Positions 34,237 through 42,371 of a DNA stretch of 64,000 nucleotides are shown in pieces. Origin of the DNA: Desulfonatronum thiosulfatophilum (GTDB lineage: Bacteria > Desulfobacterota > Desulfovibrionia > Desulfovibrionales > Desulfonatronaceae); the NCBI RefSeq assembly GCF_900104215.1, contig NZ_FMXO01000002.1, positions 124,001 through 188,000 on the forward strand, given 5' to 3'. A program made the translations under genes and the position numbers. Position 1 is the stretch's first letter. Each line of letters starts with the position of its first letter. Below the pieces are notes generated by a model. That model worked only from the letters and a program-made list of their open reading frames with translations. It was not told where the DNA came from and made no database searches.

Positions 34237-34581
34237 TTATGCCCGCCCCGATCGGCTTGCTGAATGCAGAACATGTTCGGCCCATTTGTTCAGGCTGGTT
34301 CCGCTTCGGGCGGCGGCTTTCAATGCCGCGGCATGAACCATGGGCGCGATTCGCAGCATGAGTCGGCCGCTGGCCGGTTTTTCCGGTAAGCTGCCAAGCT
34401 GCTCGCAAGCGACCAGGTAATCATCGATGGCAGAATGAAAAATGGATTCAAATTCTCCCACCGATTCCGCATGAAAGGTAATAATATCAGAAATATCAAG
34501 AACCCTGCCAACAATGATTTTGTCCTCAGGGTCAAAGTCCATGCTTGCCGTGTAGCCGCGATACGTCATGACGTTCATCAT
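34237..34581 (-). CDS. hicB: HicB family antitoxin
   Basis: This 114-residue protein has an N-terminal partial RNase H-like HicB fold (YRGYTASMDFDPEDKIIVGRV and the acidic segment FESIFHSAIDDYL). The C-terminal ribbon-helix-helix DNA-binding tail reads SGRLMLRIAPMVHAAALKAA then SGTSLNKWAEHVL. Its ATG overlaps the stop of the upstream toxin gene by four bases, the normal toxin-antitoxin coupling. It would neutralise HicA and repress its own operon. The pair sits in an island that separates parts of an ABC transporter operon. Confidence 0.9.
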   Translation of the reverse strand: MMNVMTYRGYTASMDFDPEDKIIVGRVLDISDIITFHAESVGEFESIFHSAIDDYLVACEQLGSLPEKPASGRLMLRIAPMVHAAALKAAARSGTSLNKWAEHVLHSASRSGRA

Positions 34582-34832
34582 GATTCCACCTCCAAACGAT
34601 CAAGGTATTCCCGGACGGCCTTGATGCGATAGCGCAACGCTTCCCTGCCCGGATGGGGACGATGAAAAGTGGCCCTGTGACCTTCGCGCTCGAAAGTAAC
34701 CGAAGAGCCCGCGCCTTCGACGATCCGACACCCAAGTGCCGCCAACAAGGCCTCGATGCGTGACCAGTCTATGTTCCCATTGACGGGGTCGGCGCGAATC
34801 GCCTCAAGCGTCTTTCGATGCTTGCTGTTCAT
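34578..34832 (-). CDS. hicA: HicA family mRNA interferase toxin
   Basis: This 84-residue protein starts at ATG 34832 (MNSKHRKTLEAIRADP). The double-stranded RNA-binding-like HicA fold is seen in WSRIEALLAALGCRIVEGAG followed by SSVTFEREGHRATFHRPHPG. The catalytic His is expected in the H(R)PHPG region. The downstream antitoxin overlaps by 4 bp. An upstream extension of the frame exists but lacks family similarity. HicA cleaves mRNA and tmRNA when free. Chromosomal copies usually stabilise accessory DNA. Confidence 0.88.
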   Translation of the reverse strand: MNSKHRKTLEAIRADPVNGNIDWSRIEALLAALGCRIVEGAGSSVTFEREGHRATFHRPHPGREALRYRIKAVREYLDRLEVES

Positions 34833-35002
34833 GGATAAACGATAGCAACAAAGTGAAAAGATGCAAGCATAATGAAGGCATAAAGCTTTTGATTCTGGCT
34901 CCGCCAAGCAACAAGTTGCCTTGCCCAGCCCTTCATGCATTTTCCATGGAAATGTAACTTTGCATTGGAATTTTACATTATTGATGGAGAAATGCATGAG
35001 GC

Positions 35003-35263
35003 ATGGAAAATTCTGAGTCACTCCCAGATTGCTCAAACGTCCTGACCACTCTTTTTTTTCTTTTCGGCCCGAGAGGCGCCGGGAAGACTACCTGGCTCAA
35101 GCAGGTGTTCGACAATGCGCTTCACCTTGACCTGCTGGACGCATCCTTGCATTTGGAATTGTCCAAAGATCCGCATCGCCTTGAAGCAATGACCGGGGAG
35201 TTGCGTGATGATGATTGGGTTGTCCTGGATGAAATTCAGAAGAATCCGGCCTTGCTGGATGAA
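35003..35263 (+). pseudogene. Truncated AAA ATPase (AAA_14/DUF4143 type)
   Basis: About 87 residues resemble the N-terminus of the AAA_14 ATPases: Walker A FGPRGAGKTTWLKQ near residue 21, LDLLDASLHLELSKDP, and Walker B DDDWVVLDEIQKNPALLDEV. Similarity stops exactly where a perfect palindrome begins (35264). The frame then runs on through unrelated repeat sequence to 35413. The rest of the ATPase and the DUF4143 domain are missing, so the gene is broken. Confidence 0.8.
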
Positions 35264-35291
35264 GTAGAGACAAGGCATGCCTTGTCTCTAC
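35264..35291. repeat. Perfect 28-bp palindrome at the break of the AAA gene
   Basis: The sequence gtagagacaaggcatg and its exact reverse complement form a perfect palindrome of 28 bp. It coincides with the point where the ATPase homology ends, so the insertion or recombination of this repeat probably caused the truncation. It may also act as a transcription terminator-like hairpin. Confidence 0.8.
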
Positions 35292-35342
35292 AGGGTGTCC
35301 TTCCTGGGATGAATAGAGGCGGTTGCGACATGGCCCGGAGTC

Positions 35343-36287
35343 CTACTCCGCGGCAAACCGAGCCACAAAACGCGGATCAATCAGCCGGTCGTAGTCCGGC
35401 TCCCGCTCGATAAGCCCCAGTTCCAGCATCCGTCGGCCCAGGGCCGCGACCTGACGGATGAAGGTTTCATTCATTTCCCAAGCCAGCTCGATGTTCTCCG
35501 CGGCGAGGCGCAGCACTTCCAGGGGGGTCCCGAAGTCGGCAGCCGCCTGCAGCCACTCTTCCTCATTGTCCAGGAGATGCTTCGTGGCCCTGACGTGGAC
35601 GTCGACCATTCGCTGAACGAGGTCGGGACGCTGCTCCACGGTCCTGCGGGCAACGATCATTGCGGCGTTGATGGGGCCGATGGAATCGTCGAAATAGGGA
35701 TGAGCCAGGATTCGTCCATAGCCCTGATGCACGGCCAGGGATGGAAAGGGTTCGCCGGACAGGAAGGCGTCGATGTCGTTCCGGGCCAGAGCCAGGCCCA
35801 TGTCGAAAAAATCCACCCGGACCAGGGAAACGTCCCGGCGCGAATCCAGGCCGTTGCGCGCCAGAACTTCCCGAAGCAGAATCTCATGCATGGTTCCAGG
35901 CACATAGCCAATGCGCAAGCCCTTGAGGTCCCTCACTTCCTGAACCGACGAATCCTTTCCGACAACCAGAGCCGAACTCTTGTTGCACAGCGCGGCCACG
36001 ATCACTATGGGCTCGCCCCGGGAGGCCGAGGCAATGGCATGGGCCAGGGTCGTGCCGGTCATGTCCAGGCTGCCGGCCAGCAGGGCCGCCTTCTGATCCG
36101 CCGGATTGGTAAAGGGAAAGACGCGCACCTCCTGTCCTTCCGAGAATTGTTCGTAGAAGTACGGCTGGTAGGTCTGGGCGGTTTTCCAGGTGCCGACCCG
36201 CCAAGGCTGGGCCGACGCGGGTGAGGCGGAGCAGAACAGTGCCGTGCAGGTGATAAGCATCGTCAGGAGAAGCGAATGTTTGGACAT
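35343..36287 (-). CDS. NitT/TauT-type ABC substrate-binding protein (NMT1/THI5-like)
   Basis: About 314 residues starting at ATG 36287 with a signal peptide (MSKHSLLLTMLITCTALFCS, cleavage near SPASA). The periplasmic binding fold is seen in WRVGTWKTAQTYQPYF, AALLAGSLDMTGTTLAHAIA and the segment LRIGYVPGTMHEILLREVLA. This is the SsuA/THI5-like family, which binds aromatic sulfonates, HMP or taurine. It stands 17 bp after the BioB-like gene on the same strand. The permease and ATPase genes lie about 1.4 kb further on, separated by a HicBA island. The original operon was probably binding protein, permease, ATPase. Confidence 0.85.
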   Translation of the reverse strand: MSKHSLLLTMLITCTALFCSASPASAQPWRVGTWKTAQTYQPYFYEQFSEGQEVRVFPFTNPADQKAALLAGSLDMTGTTLAHAIASASRGEPIVIVAALCNKSSALVVGKDSSVQEVRDLKGLRIGYVPGTMHEILLREVLARNGLDSRRDVSLVRVDFFDMGLALARNDIDAFLSGEPFPSLAVHQGYGRILAHPYFDDSIGPINAAMIVARRTVEQRPDLVQRMVDVHVRATKHLLDNEEEWLQAAADFGTPLEVLRLAAENIELAWEMNETFIRQVAALGRRMLELGLIEREPDYDRLIDPRFVARFAAE

Positions 36288-36304
36288 GGGCAACCGCGCG
36301 GGGC

Positions 36305-37363
36305 TTATTCCGCGACCTGTCCGCCGCACCCGGCGGGTTTGTCGGAAAAGGCATGCGGCGCGGCGGTGAAGCAGTTCGAGGGCAGCAGCGGGTCCAGGTT
36401 CATTTCCCGCAGGATTGCGGCGCAGGCGTCCAGGTCGGAGCCGCGGCCCTTGGCCGAATCGGCTTGCAGGTCCCGGGGGCTGGAGCCGACCTCGGGAAAA
36501 AAGAGGTTGGCGCCGGCCATCAGCGAGGCTGTATGGGGTTCATGGGTGCAATGAGCGCGGGGCACGTTGCCCATCACCAGCCGGCTGACGGCGACCATGC
36601 GGGCCATTTCCCTCTCGGTGATCATCCCGTGCTGCTCCATGGGCGAGCCTGGAAAATTGATCCGGCGCATCACCCCGGAATAGGTGGCCCCCATCCGGCG
36701 GGCCAGAAGCATCAGGCCAGCGATTTCCTCATGGCTGTGCTCCGGCCCCACGGGCTCGATGCAGTTCATCCACAGCAACCCCACGTCCTTGAATACCTGG
36801 ATGGTCTGCCTGCGCTTTTCCGGAGAGAACGGCGTGTCCCTTCCCTCCCCCAGACGGATGGCGTGATAGCAGCCCACGAAACCGGCTTCCAGTAGAGCCT
36901 CGCCCTCCTTGTGGCTGATGTCCCTGGTGTTGGCCACCAGGGGCACGCGGACTTCCCGGCGCAGCAGTCGGCCCATGTCAAGAAGCTTTTCAAAGGGATA
37001 GAAGCCGGTGGTCATGATGTTCATGCCGTCCGCGCCCTTGCTCTGCCCGTTGCGCGCCCACTCCAGGACCTGCTCGATGCTGAACTCCACGGCTTCGGTG
37101 AAGATGCCGGCCGTGCGGGTCAGGGAGCAGAACAGACAGTCGAACCGGCAGGGCTCCACGTTCAGCCCGATATGCAAATGCCGCTCGCCCTTGGTTCCGA
37201 ACGTGGCCCGGGAAAGAGCATTGGCCGCATGCATCACGGCGTAGGTTTCCGCGGAACACAGGTCCAGTCGCAGCAGGAAAACGATTTCCTCCTGATCAAG
37301 CTCCTCAAAATCCTGGGACTTGCGAAGAATTTCCGCGACTTTCGGGGACAGCTTCATGGTCAT
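36305..37363 (-). CDS. Biotin synthase-like radical SAM protein
   Basis: This 352-residue protein resembles BioB. The radical SAM cluster motif is CRFDCLFC (CxxxCxxC) at about residues 72-79, and the second half has the BioB-like region ATYSGVMRRINFPGSPMEQHG. AAGGATG lies just before ATG at 37363. It lacks clear support for the second 2Fe-2S cluster of true biotin synthases, and no other bio genes are near. Adjacency to an ABC-type binding protein suggests it acts on or makes a small sulfur- or ring-containing molecule that the transporter handles. The exact reaction is unknown. Confidence 0.78.
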   Translation of the reverse strand: MTMKLSPKVAEILRKSQDFEELDQEEIVFLLRLDLCSAETYAVMHAANALSRATFGTKGERHLHIGLNVEPCRFDCLFCSLTRTAGIFTEAVEFSIEQVLEWARNGQSKGADGMNIMTTGFYPFEKLLDMGRLLRREVRVPLVANTRDISHKEGEALLEAGFVGCYHAIRLGEGRDTPFSPEKRRQTIQVFKDVGLLWMNCIEPVGPEHSHEEIAGLMLLARRMGATYSGVMRRINFPGSPMEQHGMITEREMARMVAVSRLVMGNVPRAHCTHEPHTASLMAGANLFFPEVGSSPRDLQADSAKGRGSDLDACAAILREMNLDPLLPSNCFTAAPHAFSDKPAGCGGQVAE

Positions 37364-37473
37364 GCATCATCCTTGATAATATGGAAAAGAGTTGGCTAAG
37401 GGATCATGTAGTAACCGATATACCATTTACTCGATCACTGGATTCATTGGGGGCAAGTAAATTAGAAATGGGG

Positions 37474-37669
37474 AACCGCTCGCTTCGCTCAGGACGCCAA
37501 GAAAAGATTTTGGAAAGCAGGGAAAGAGCTGCTTTCCAAAAGTTTCTCAATCCCTGTCGGGATAATAATGCCGTCAGGCGTGAAGCCTTGTGGCGGCTGC
37601 ATTTTTCCAGCAGGAGCCACAAATTCTTTCTTCTTTGCGTTCTCGGCGCCTTAAGCGAAGCGGGCGGTT
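37474..37669. repeat. Structured interspersed repeat, copy B
   Basis: This 196-bp copy matches the element at 1760-1965 along its length with deletions and substitutions. Ends are aaccgctcgcttcgctcag and aagcgaagcgggcggtt. The 9-bp stem ggaaagcag/ctgctttcc is intact. Other stems pair as atccc/gggat, tgtggc/gccaca and ctgc/gcag where copy A has cccc/gggg, tgcct/aggca and ccgc/gcgg. No gene is seen elsewhere in 37364-37758. Confidence 0.8.
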
Positions 37670-37758
37670 CACAATCAAGGTTCTTTTCTTCCAGCCTCGT
37701 CAATGCGAAAAAAGTGTTTCATTTTTTTTCAACTCCCAAGACGACACGCCTGGAAGGG

Positions 37759-38826
37759 CTACAGCCATTTTTTGCGCTTGAAATAGAAGAGCATCAATAC
37801 GGCCACCCCGAGCATGAACAGCAAAATCAGGGGATAGCCCCAGGTCCAGTGCAATTCAGGCATGACATCAAAATTCATGCCGTAAACACCGGCAATGAAG
37901 GTCAGTGGAATGAAGATGGTCGCGATCAGCGTGAGGACCTTGATGGTTTCGTTCATTCGCTGGCTGTTCCGGGACAGATGCAGCTCCAGAAGGCTGGATG
38001 CCAGGTCTCGAAGGCTCTCCACAATGTCCATGGCCTGGACGGCGTGGTCATGAATATCACGAAAAAACACGCGGGTTTCCGGATTGATCCGAGCGGACTC
38101 ATCGCGCATCAATCCGGCAAGCGCTTCGCGCACCGGCCAGATGACCCGACGCAGCAGAATCGCTTCTCGCCGCAAGCGATAGAAGCGTTGCAAATCGCTC
38201 GGGGATGGATCGGTGAGCAGAGATTCCTCCAGGGTTTCCAGTTCCGTACTGATGTTTTCCAAAACCATAAAATAATTGTCCACCACTGCGTCCAACAGAG
38301 CGTAGGCGAGATAGTCAGGTCCGCTGGCGCGGATGCGCCCTTTGCTGTCGTTGATGCGCGTGCGCACCGGGTCAAAGACGTCTCCGTCCAATTCCTGGAA
38401 GGACAACAGGAAGGTATCCCCGAGGATCAAGCTGAGCTGTTCGGTACGGAAAGAGCTGCTGACTGGTTCACGCACCAGCATCTTGACGACGATGAACAGG
38501 AAATCATCGTGGATCTCCAGTTTAGGACGGTGGTCCGTGTTCAGAACATCTTCCAGAACCAAAGCGGGCACGTCGAAATGGTGGCCCAGTTTTTTGATCA
38601 CCTCTATCTGGTGCAGGCCGTCGACATTGATCCACAAGACTCCTTTTTCCGGGGGCAAGGGAATGTTTTCGGTGATGTGGAGGAGCGCGGAGGACTTAAC
38701 TTCAGCAGCATCATAGGCCATAACCCGCACCGTGGTCATGTCCGTCCTTTGTTCGCCCACGTGGACCAGTGTGCCCGGCGCGGCACCGACCTTGGCGTGT
38801 CGGCTTTTGATGAACATGCTTTTCAT
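37759..38826 (-). CDS. corA: CorA family magnesium/cobalt transporter
   Basis: About 355 residues from ATG at 38826, which has GGAGCCGGT before it; an upstream frame adds 27 residues and is not supported. The C-terminus carries the family's YGMNF motif between two final membrane helices (LIATIFIPLTFIAGVYGMNF and YPLILLFMLGVAVLMLFYF). The cytoplasmic funnel domain is rich in acidic residues (LETLEESLLTDPSPSDLQRF). CorA forms a pentamer for Mg2+ influx and sometimes Co2+ or Ni2+. It lies downstream of the structured repeat copy B on the other side. No operon partner is seen. Confidence 0.93.
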   Translation of the reverse strand: MKSMFIKSRHAKVGAAPGTLVHVGEQRTDMTTVRVMAYDAAEVKSSALLHITENIPLPPEKGVLWINVDGLHQIEVIKKLGHHFDVPALVLEDVLNTDHRPKLEIHDDFLFIVVKMLVREPVSSSFRTEQLSLILGDTFLLSFQELDGDVFDPVRTRINDSKGRIRASGPDYLAYALLDAVVDNYFMVLENISTELETLEESLLTDPSPSDLQRFYRLRREAILLRRVIWPVREALAGLMRDESARINPETRVFFRDIHDHAVQAMDIVESLRDLASSLLELHLSRNSQRMNETIKVLTLIATIFIPLTFIAGVYGMNFDVMPELHWTWGYPLILLFMLGVAVLMLFYFKRKKWL

Positions 38827-38999
38827 ACCGGCTCCATGCTTCATTTGGAATGTCTGGATTAGTCTTTGGCCATTCAAATGGAAAGCTCGGACAGAATTTG
38901 AGACCAAGCTTTGGTGGCTGGATGATAATTTTTACGGAATTAATGAGCATCCGCCTGCACAATGGGCTGCAATCCTTCTACTCCACGACCGTGGGCTTG

Positions 39000-39390
39000 T
39001 TCTGACGTGCCCGGTACCAGCCATGATCTTATTGCTGACCAGGGGAAAAAGGCCAAACAAGACGAAGGAAAGAATCAGCCTCGGCGAGAGAGTGTCGCGC
39101 ATGGACTCGATCCGGCCCAGTCCCGGCCCGCGTTCACATAGACGAGTGTTGCCGGGCAGCATGCCCGCCTGGAGACTCAGAAAAAGTTCCGCGCAGCCGC
39201 AGCCGGGTCTGTCCCATAACCAGGTTGATCATCCAAAACGGAAAGATAGGGACAATGCGCAAGGTAAACAAGTAGAAGGAACCTTCGCGCTGGATGCCCT
39301 TGTTGATCTGTTCCATTTTATGGCCAAACCTGCGCTGCACCCGGTCCCGGAGCACGATCCGGGAGATGAAACAGGTCAGCGCCGATTGTT
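39000..39390 (-). pseudogene. TVP38/TMEM64 pseudogene, C-terminal part (minus strand)
   Basis: Several frames together read RIVLRDRVQRRFGHKMEQIN, then KGIQREGSFYLFTLRIVPIF, then GRIESMRDTLSPRLILSFVL, all similar to the intact TVP38-type gene at 24021-24725. Frameshifts break the frame at least twice (after RLRLR and near the MAWY-equivalent). The segment corresponds to the C-terminal two thirds of the gene. Its N-terminal part is found next to it on the opposite strand (39388-39528). Confidence 0.82.
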
Positions 39391-39528
39391 CATCGCCGTG
39401 TACATGGGGTTTTACATCCTGGCCACAAGTCTTTCCCTGCCCGAAGCGGCGGTTCTGACCCTGGCCGGGGGAGCGCTGTTCGGCCTCTGGGTCGGGACCC
39501 TGTTTGTTTCCTTCGCCGGCAGAACGTA
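39388..39528 (+). pseudogene. TVP38/TMEM64 pseudogene, inverted N-terminal part (plus strand)
   Basis: Plus-strand codons give FIAVYMGFYILATSLSLPEA then AVLTLAGGALFGLWVGTLFV then SFAGRT and a stop. This matches residues about 54-103 of the intact TVP38-type protein, which end at the same VSFAS position. The fragment faces away from the C-terminal remnant, so the N-terminal segment has been inverted at the junction near 39390. Confidence 0.82.
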
Positions 39529-39532
39529 GCTC

Positions 39533-41821
39533 TTACCCGTCCGCAAGCGGCAGCGCGAAGGAGAACGTGCTTCCCTTGCCGGGTTGGCTTTCCACCCAGA
39601 TTCGACCGCCGTGCTTTGCGACGAAATCCTTGCACAGCAGGAGTCCCAGGCCAGTGCCCAGCTCGCCTTGCGTGCCCCGTAAGGATTTTTTCCGGGTCAA
39701 AATGAACAGATTGGACAGGTGTTCCTCGTCCATGCCGACTCCGTTGTCCTGGACGGTGACAACCGCCATGTCCTTGTCCCTGACAGCGGAAATGAAGATG
39801 GTTCCGCCGCTCATGCTGAACTTGATGGCATTGGAGATCAGGTTGCGGATAATGGTATTGAGCATCTGCATGTCCGCGCAAACAAGAAGGTTCTGGTCCA
39901 GCTCGCTCTGCAGGACGACGTTCTTGTTTCCCGCGGTGGTCTGGAACAGCTCGACAATGTGTTCAATCGGATCCGCCAGCAGGCAGATCACGGGATTGTA
40001 GGTCAGCAGCCCCCGCTGCATCAGTGACCATTCCAGCAGATTTTTCAGCAGATTGAACATGGTCTCCGTGGCCTGCGCCAGTTCATAGATCATCTGCCGC
40101 AGATCCTTCAAAGGCAGAGTGGTGAACTCCTCCGTCAGCATTTTGGTCAAGGCCATGAAGCCGGCCAGGGGGCTTTTCAGGTCGTGGGCAATGATGGAGA
40201 AGAACTTGTCCTTTTCGTCCAAAGCCTTTTGCAGCTGCTGATTGTTCCGAACCAGAGCCTCCTTGTCCTGGACCCGGTCCGTGATGTCCTGCATGGCGCC
40301 TTCAAGACGGATGATCTCGCCGGATTCATTGCGGATTGCCTCGCCGGACTTGCGGATCCAGATGCGGTTGTCTCTCTTGTTGATGATTTCCACTTCCATA
40401 TCAAAAGGCAGGCCTTCCTTCACGCATTTGGTAAAAGCCTCCCCTACGGCTTCCCGCCACTCCGGCACATATCGTTCGATGGCCTCTTCCAGAGTAAGGG
40501 TTTCACCCGGCTCCACTCTGTATATCTCAGCGGCTTGGCCGCTGACATAAAGCCTTCCTTCCGCGACATCCACGCTCCAACCGCCGAACAAGGCCATGCT
40601 CCCGGCCCGCTCCAGCATGGTCTTGATACGTCGGATTTCTTTTTCGGCTCGCTTGCGTTCGGTGATATCCTGATGGGTGCCTATCATGCGAGTTGCCCGA
40701 CCTGATGCATCCCTGGACGCCGCACGGCCACGTCCCAAAATCCATTTCCATGCTCCATCCCTGGATCGCATGCGAAATTCGACGGCAAAGGACTCAATAC
40801 GGTTTTCAATGCAATCTAAGTTTCTTTTAAAGGCTTCCTCCCTGTCTTCGGAGTGGATCAGATCGAGCCATGAATTCACATGTGTAGGAATATCAGTGGA
40901 ATCATATCCGAGAATTCTGGCATACCCCGGACTATAGTAGACTTGACCGGTTTGAATATCCCAATCCCACACCCCATCACTTGTGGCATCCATGCTTAAT
41001 CTGAACCGTTCCTCGCTCACCCGCAAATCATTTTCGGCCTGCTTCTGCTTGGTCACGTCCTGAAAAATGCAATGTGTTCTCAGGAACCGTCCATGTTCGT
41101 CATGTTGGATTTTGCCATTAAGAAAAATGAGGATAGTTGAGCCATCCTTCTTGATCATCTCGAATTCAACGCCGAGGACTTCACCAACAGCCTTGAATCG
41201 AGGAAAGTTTTCTCTGAAATGATCTTTCCAGTCCGGATGAAGAAAATCACCGAAATTTTTGCCAACCAATTCATCTCGCGAATATCCCAGCACATCAAGA
41301 AAAGTTTGATTCACCTCCAAAAAGTTTCCCTGTTCGTCCAGCGCCTGATACGGCATTGGAGCGTTCAGGAACATCAGGCGGTATTGCTTTTCACATTTTT
41401 TTTGGGCGTGCTCGGCATTTTTGCGAGCGGTGTCGTCGTTAACAAAGCCTTGATAATGCGAAACGCTCCCGTCTTCCGCATAGACCGTTCGAATGTTCAT
41501 CAATGCCCAGAAACGGGTGCCGTCCTTCCGAATATGCTCGCTTTCAAAGTTTCTGACTATTCCTTCAGCCGCCAACAGGTTGGAGAGAGAAAGGCCGTAC
41601 TTGGGATCAGCAAGCAATTCAGCGGCAATGTCCTGGACCGAGTTCATCAGGTCCTGCGGTGCTGCATATCCGAGCATCTCCGCAAAGGCCCGATTGGCAT
41701 AGAGAAAACGTCCCTCCGGTGTTGTCTTGAAGATGCCGACAGGTGCGTGGTCCAGGATGTCTTTGGCGTCAGGAAAGTCTGCTTGAGCGGGAGGTACTTC
41801 CGAGGTTTGCTTTTGGGCCAT
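39533..41821 (-). CDS. Multi-PAS sensor histidine kinase
   Basis: This 762-residue protein has at least four PAS domains. They begin near residues 25 (DILDHAPVGIFKTTPEGRFL), 145 ([16 protein letters not shown]), 270 and 400. The dimerisation/His box is DKFFSIIAHDLKSPLAGFMA. The ATPase domain has N-box RNLISNAIKFSMSGG and G-boxes DNGVGM and GTGLGLLLCK. No transmembrane segment is seen, so it senses a cytoplasmic signal through PAS domains. No receiver domain is attached, and no response regulator is adjacent. One PAS domain is almost identical at the DNA level to one in the kinase at 42352-45477. Confidence 0.92.
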   Translation of the reverse strand: MAQKQTSEVPPAQADFPDAKDILDHAPVGIFKTTPEGRFLYANRAFAEMLGYAAPQDLMNSVQDIAAELLADPKYGLSLSNLLAAEGIVRNFESEHIRKDGTRFWALMNIRTVYAEDGSVSHYQGFVNDDTARKNAEHAQKKCEKQYRLMFLNAPMPYQALDEQGNFLEVNQTFLDVLGYSRDELVGKNFGDFLHPDWKDHFRENFPRFKAVGEVLGVEFEMIKKDGSTILIFLNGKIQHDEHGRFLRTHCIFQDVTKQKQAENDLRVSEERFRLSMDATSDGVWDWDIQTGQVYYSPGYARILGYDSTDIPTHVNSWLDLIHSEDREEAFKRNLDCIENRIESFAVEFRMRSRDGAWKWILGRGRAASRDASGRATRMIGTHQDITERKRAEKEIRRIKTMLERAGSMALFGGWSVDVAEGRLYVSGQAAEIYRVEPGETLTLEEAIERYVPEWREAVGEAFTKCVKEGLPFDMEVEIINKRDNRIWIRKSGEAIRNESGEIIRLEGAMQDITDRVQDKEALVRNNQQLQKALDEKDKFFSIIAHDLKSPLAGFMALTKMLTEEFTTLPLKDLRQMIYELAQATETMFNLLKNLLEWSLMQRGLLTYNPVICLLADPIEHIVELFQTTAGNKNVVLQSELDQNLLVCADMQMLNTIIRNLISNAIKFSMSGGTIFISAVRDKDMAVVTVQDNGVGMDEEHLSNLFILTRKKSLRGTQGELGTGLGLLLCKDFVAKHGGRIWVESQPGKGSTFSFALPLADG

Positions 41822-42053
41822 ATGGCCTCCTGTGCAATGGAAGATGAGTTGGTTACGAATGATGACCGTTACGCCTAAAGGTGTGCGAACTGTGTTTGCC
41901 GCGCCGTTCCATCCTGTCGGCCGCTAAGCGGGAAAGCCTGCTCCATTGCCGGACACCAAGGATGAACACATCCGCCACTACACGCTCAGTGAAAGCTGAC
42001 TTTCGCGGCGAGGATAGTTTTTATGATAGGGAATGCGAAAGATTTTGTCATTG

Positions 42054-42371
42054 CTATCCATTGCCGACAGGCAATGTAAAGGACACTGCCGTGCCTAGCC
42101 CCGGTGTACTTTCGACCCAGATTTGCCCACCATGCTGCTCAATGAACTGCTTGCACAGGACCAGCCCCAAACCAATTCCTTTTTCGCCTTCCGTGCCCAA
42201 TTGTCGATTCTCTTTCTTCAGGGAAAAAATGGCGGACAACATGCTTTGATTCATTCCGATGCCGTTATCCTGAATCGTCATGGCGACAACCTGCTCTTCC
42301 TGTTGGGCAGAAATGACAATCTCTCCGCCCCGACTGGTGAACTTAACCGCATTAAACAGGAGATTTCGGGC
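42054..42371 (-). pseudogene. Sensor kinase remnant (HATPase_c only)
   Basis: The frame is open from a TAG at 42372 to its stop at 42054, with no good start, and codes for the HATPase_c end of a histidine kinase. It contains N-box [22 protein letters not shown] and the GIGLGLVLCKQFIEQHGG region. The His box and all sensor domains are absent. It overlaps by 20 bp the 3' end of the large hybrid kinase gene, in another frame. It is probably the residue of a third kinase gene that lost its 5' part by deletion. Confidence 0.82.

Noticed and set aside
38827-38907. Upstream extension of the CorA gene to 38907
   Set aside because: The added 27 residues show no similarity to CorA proteins, and a better ribosome-binding site precedes the ATG at 38826.
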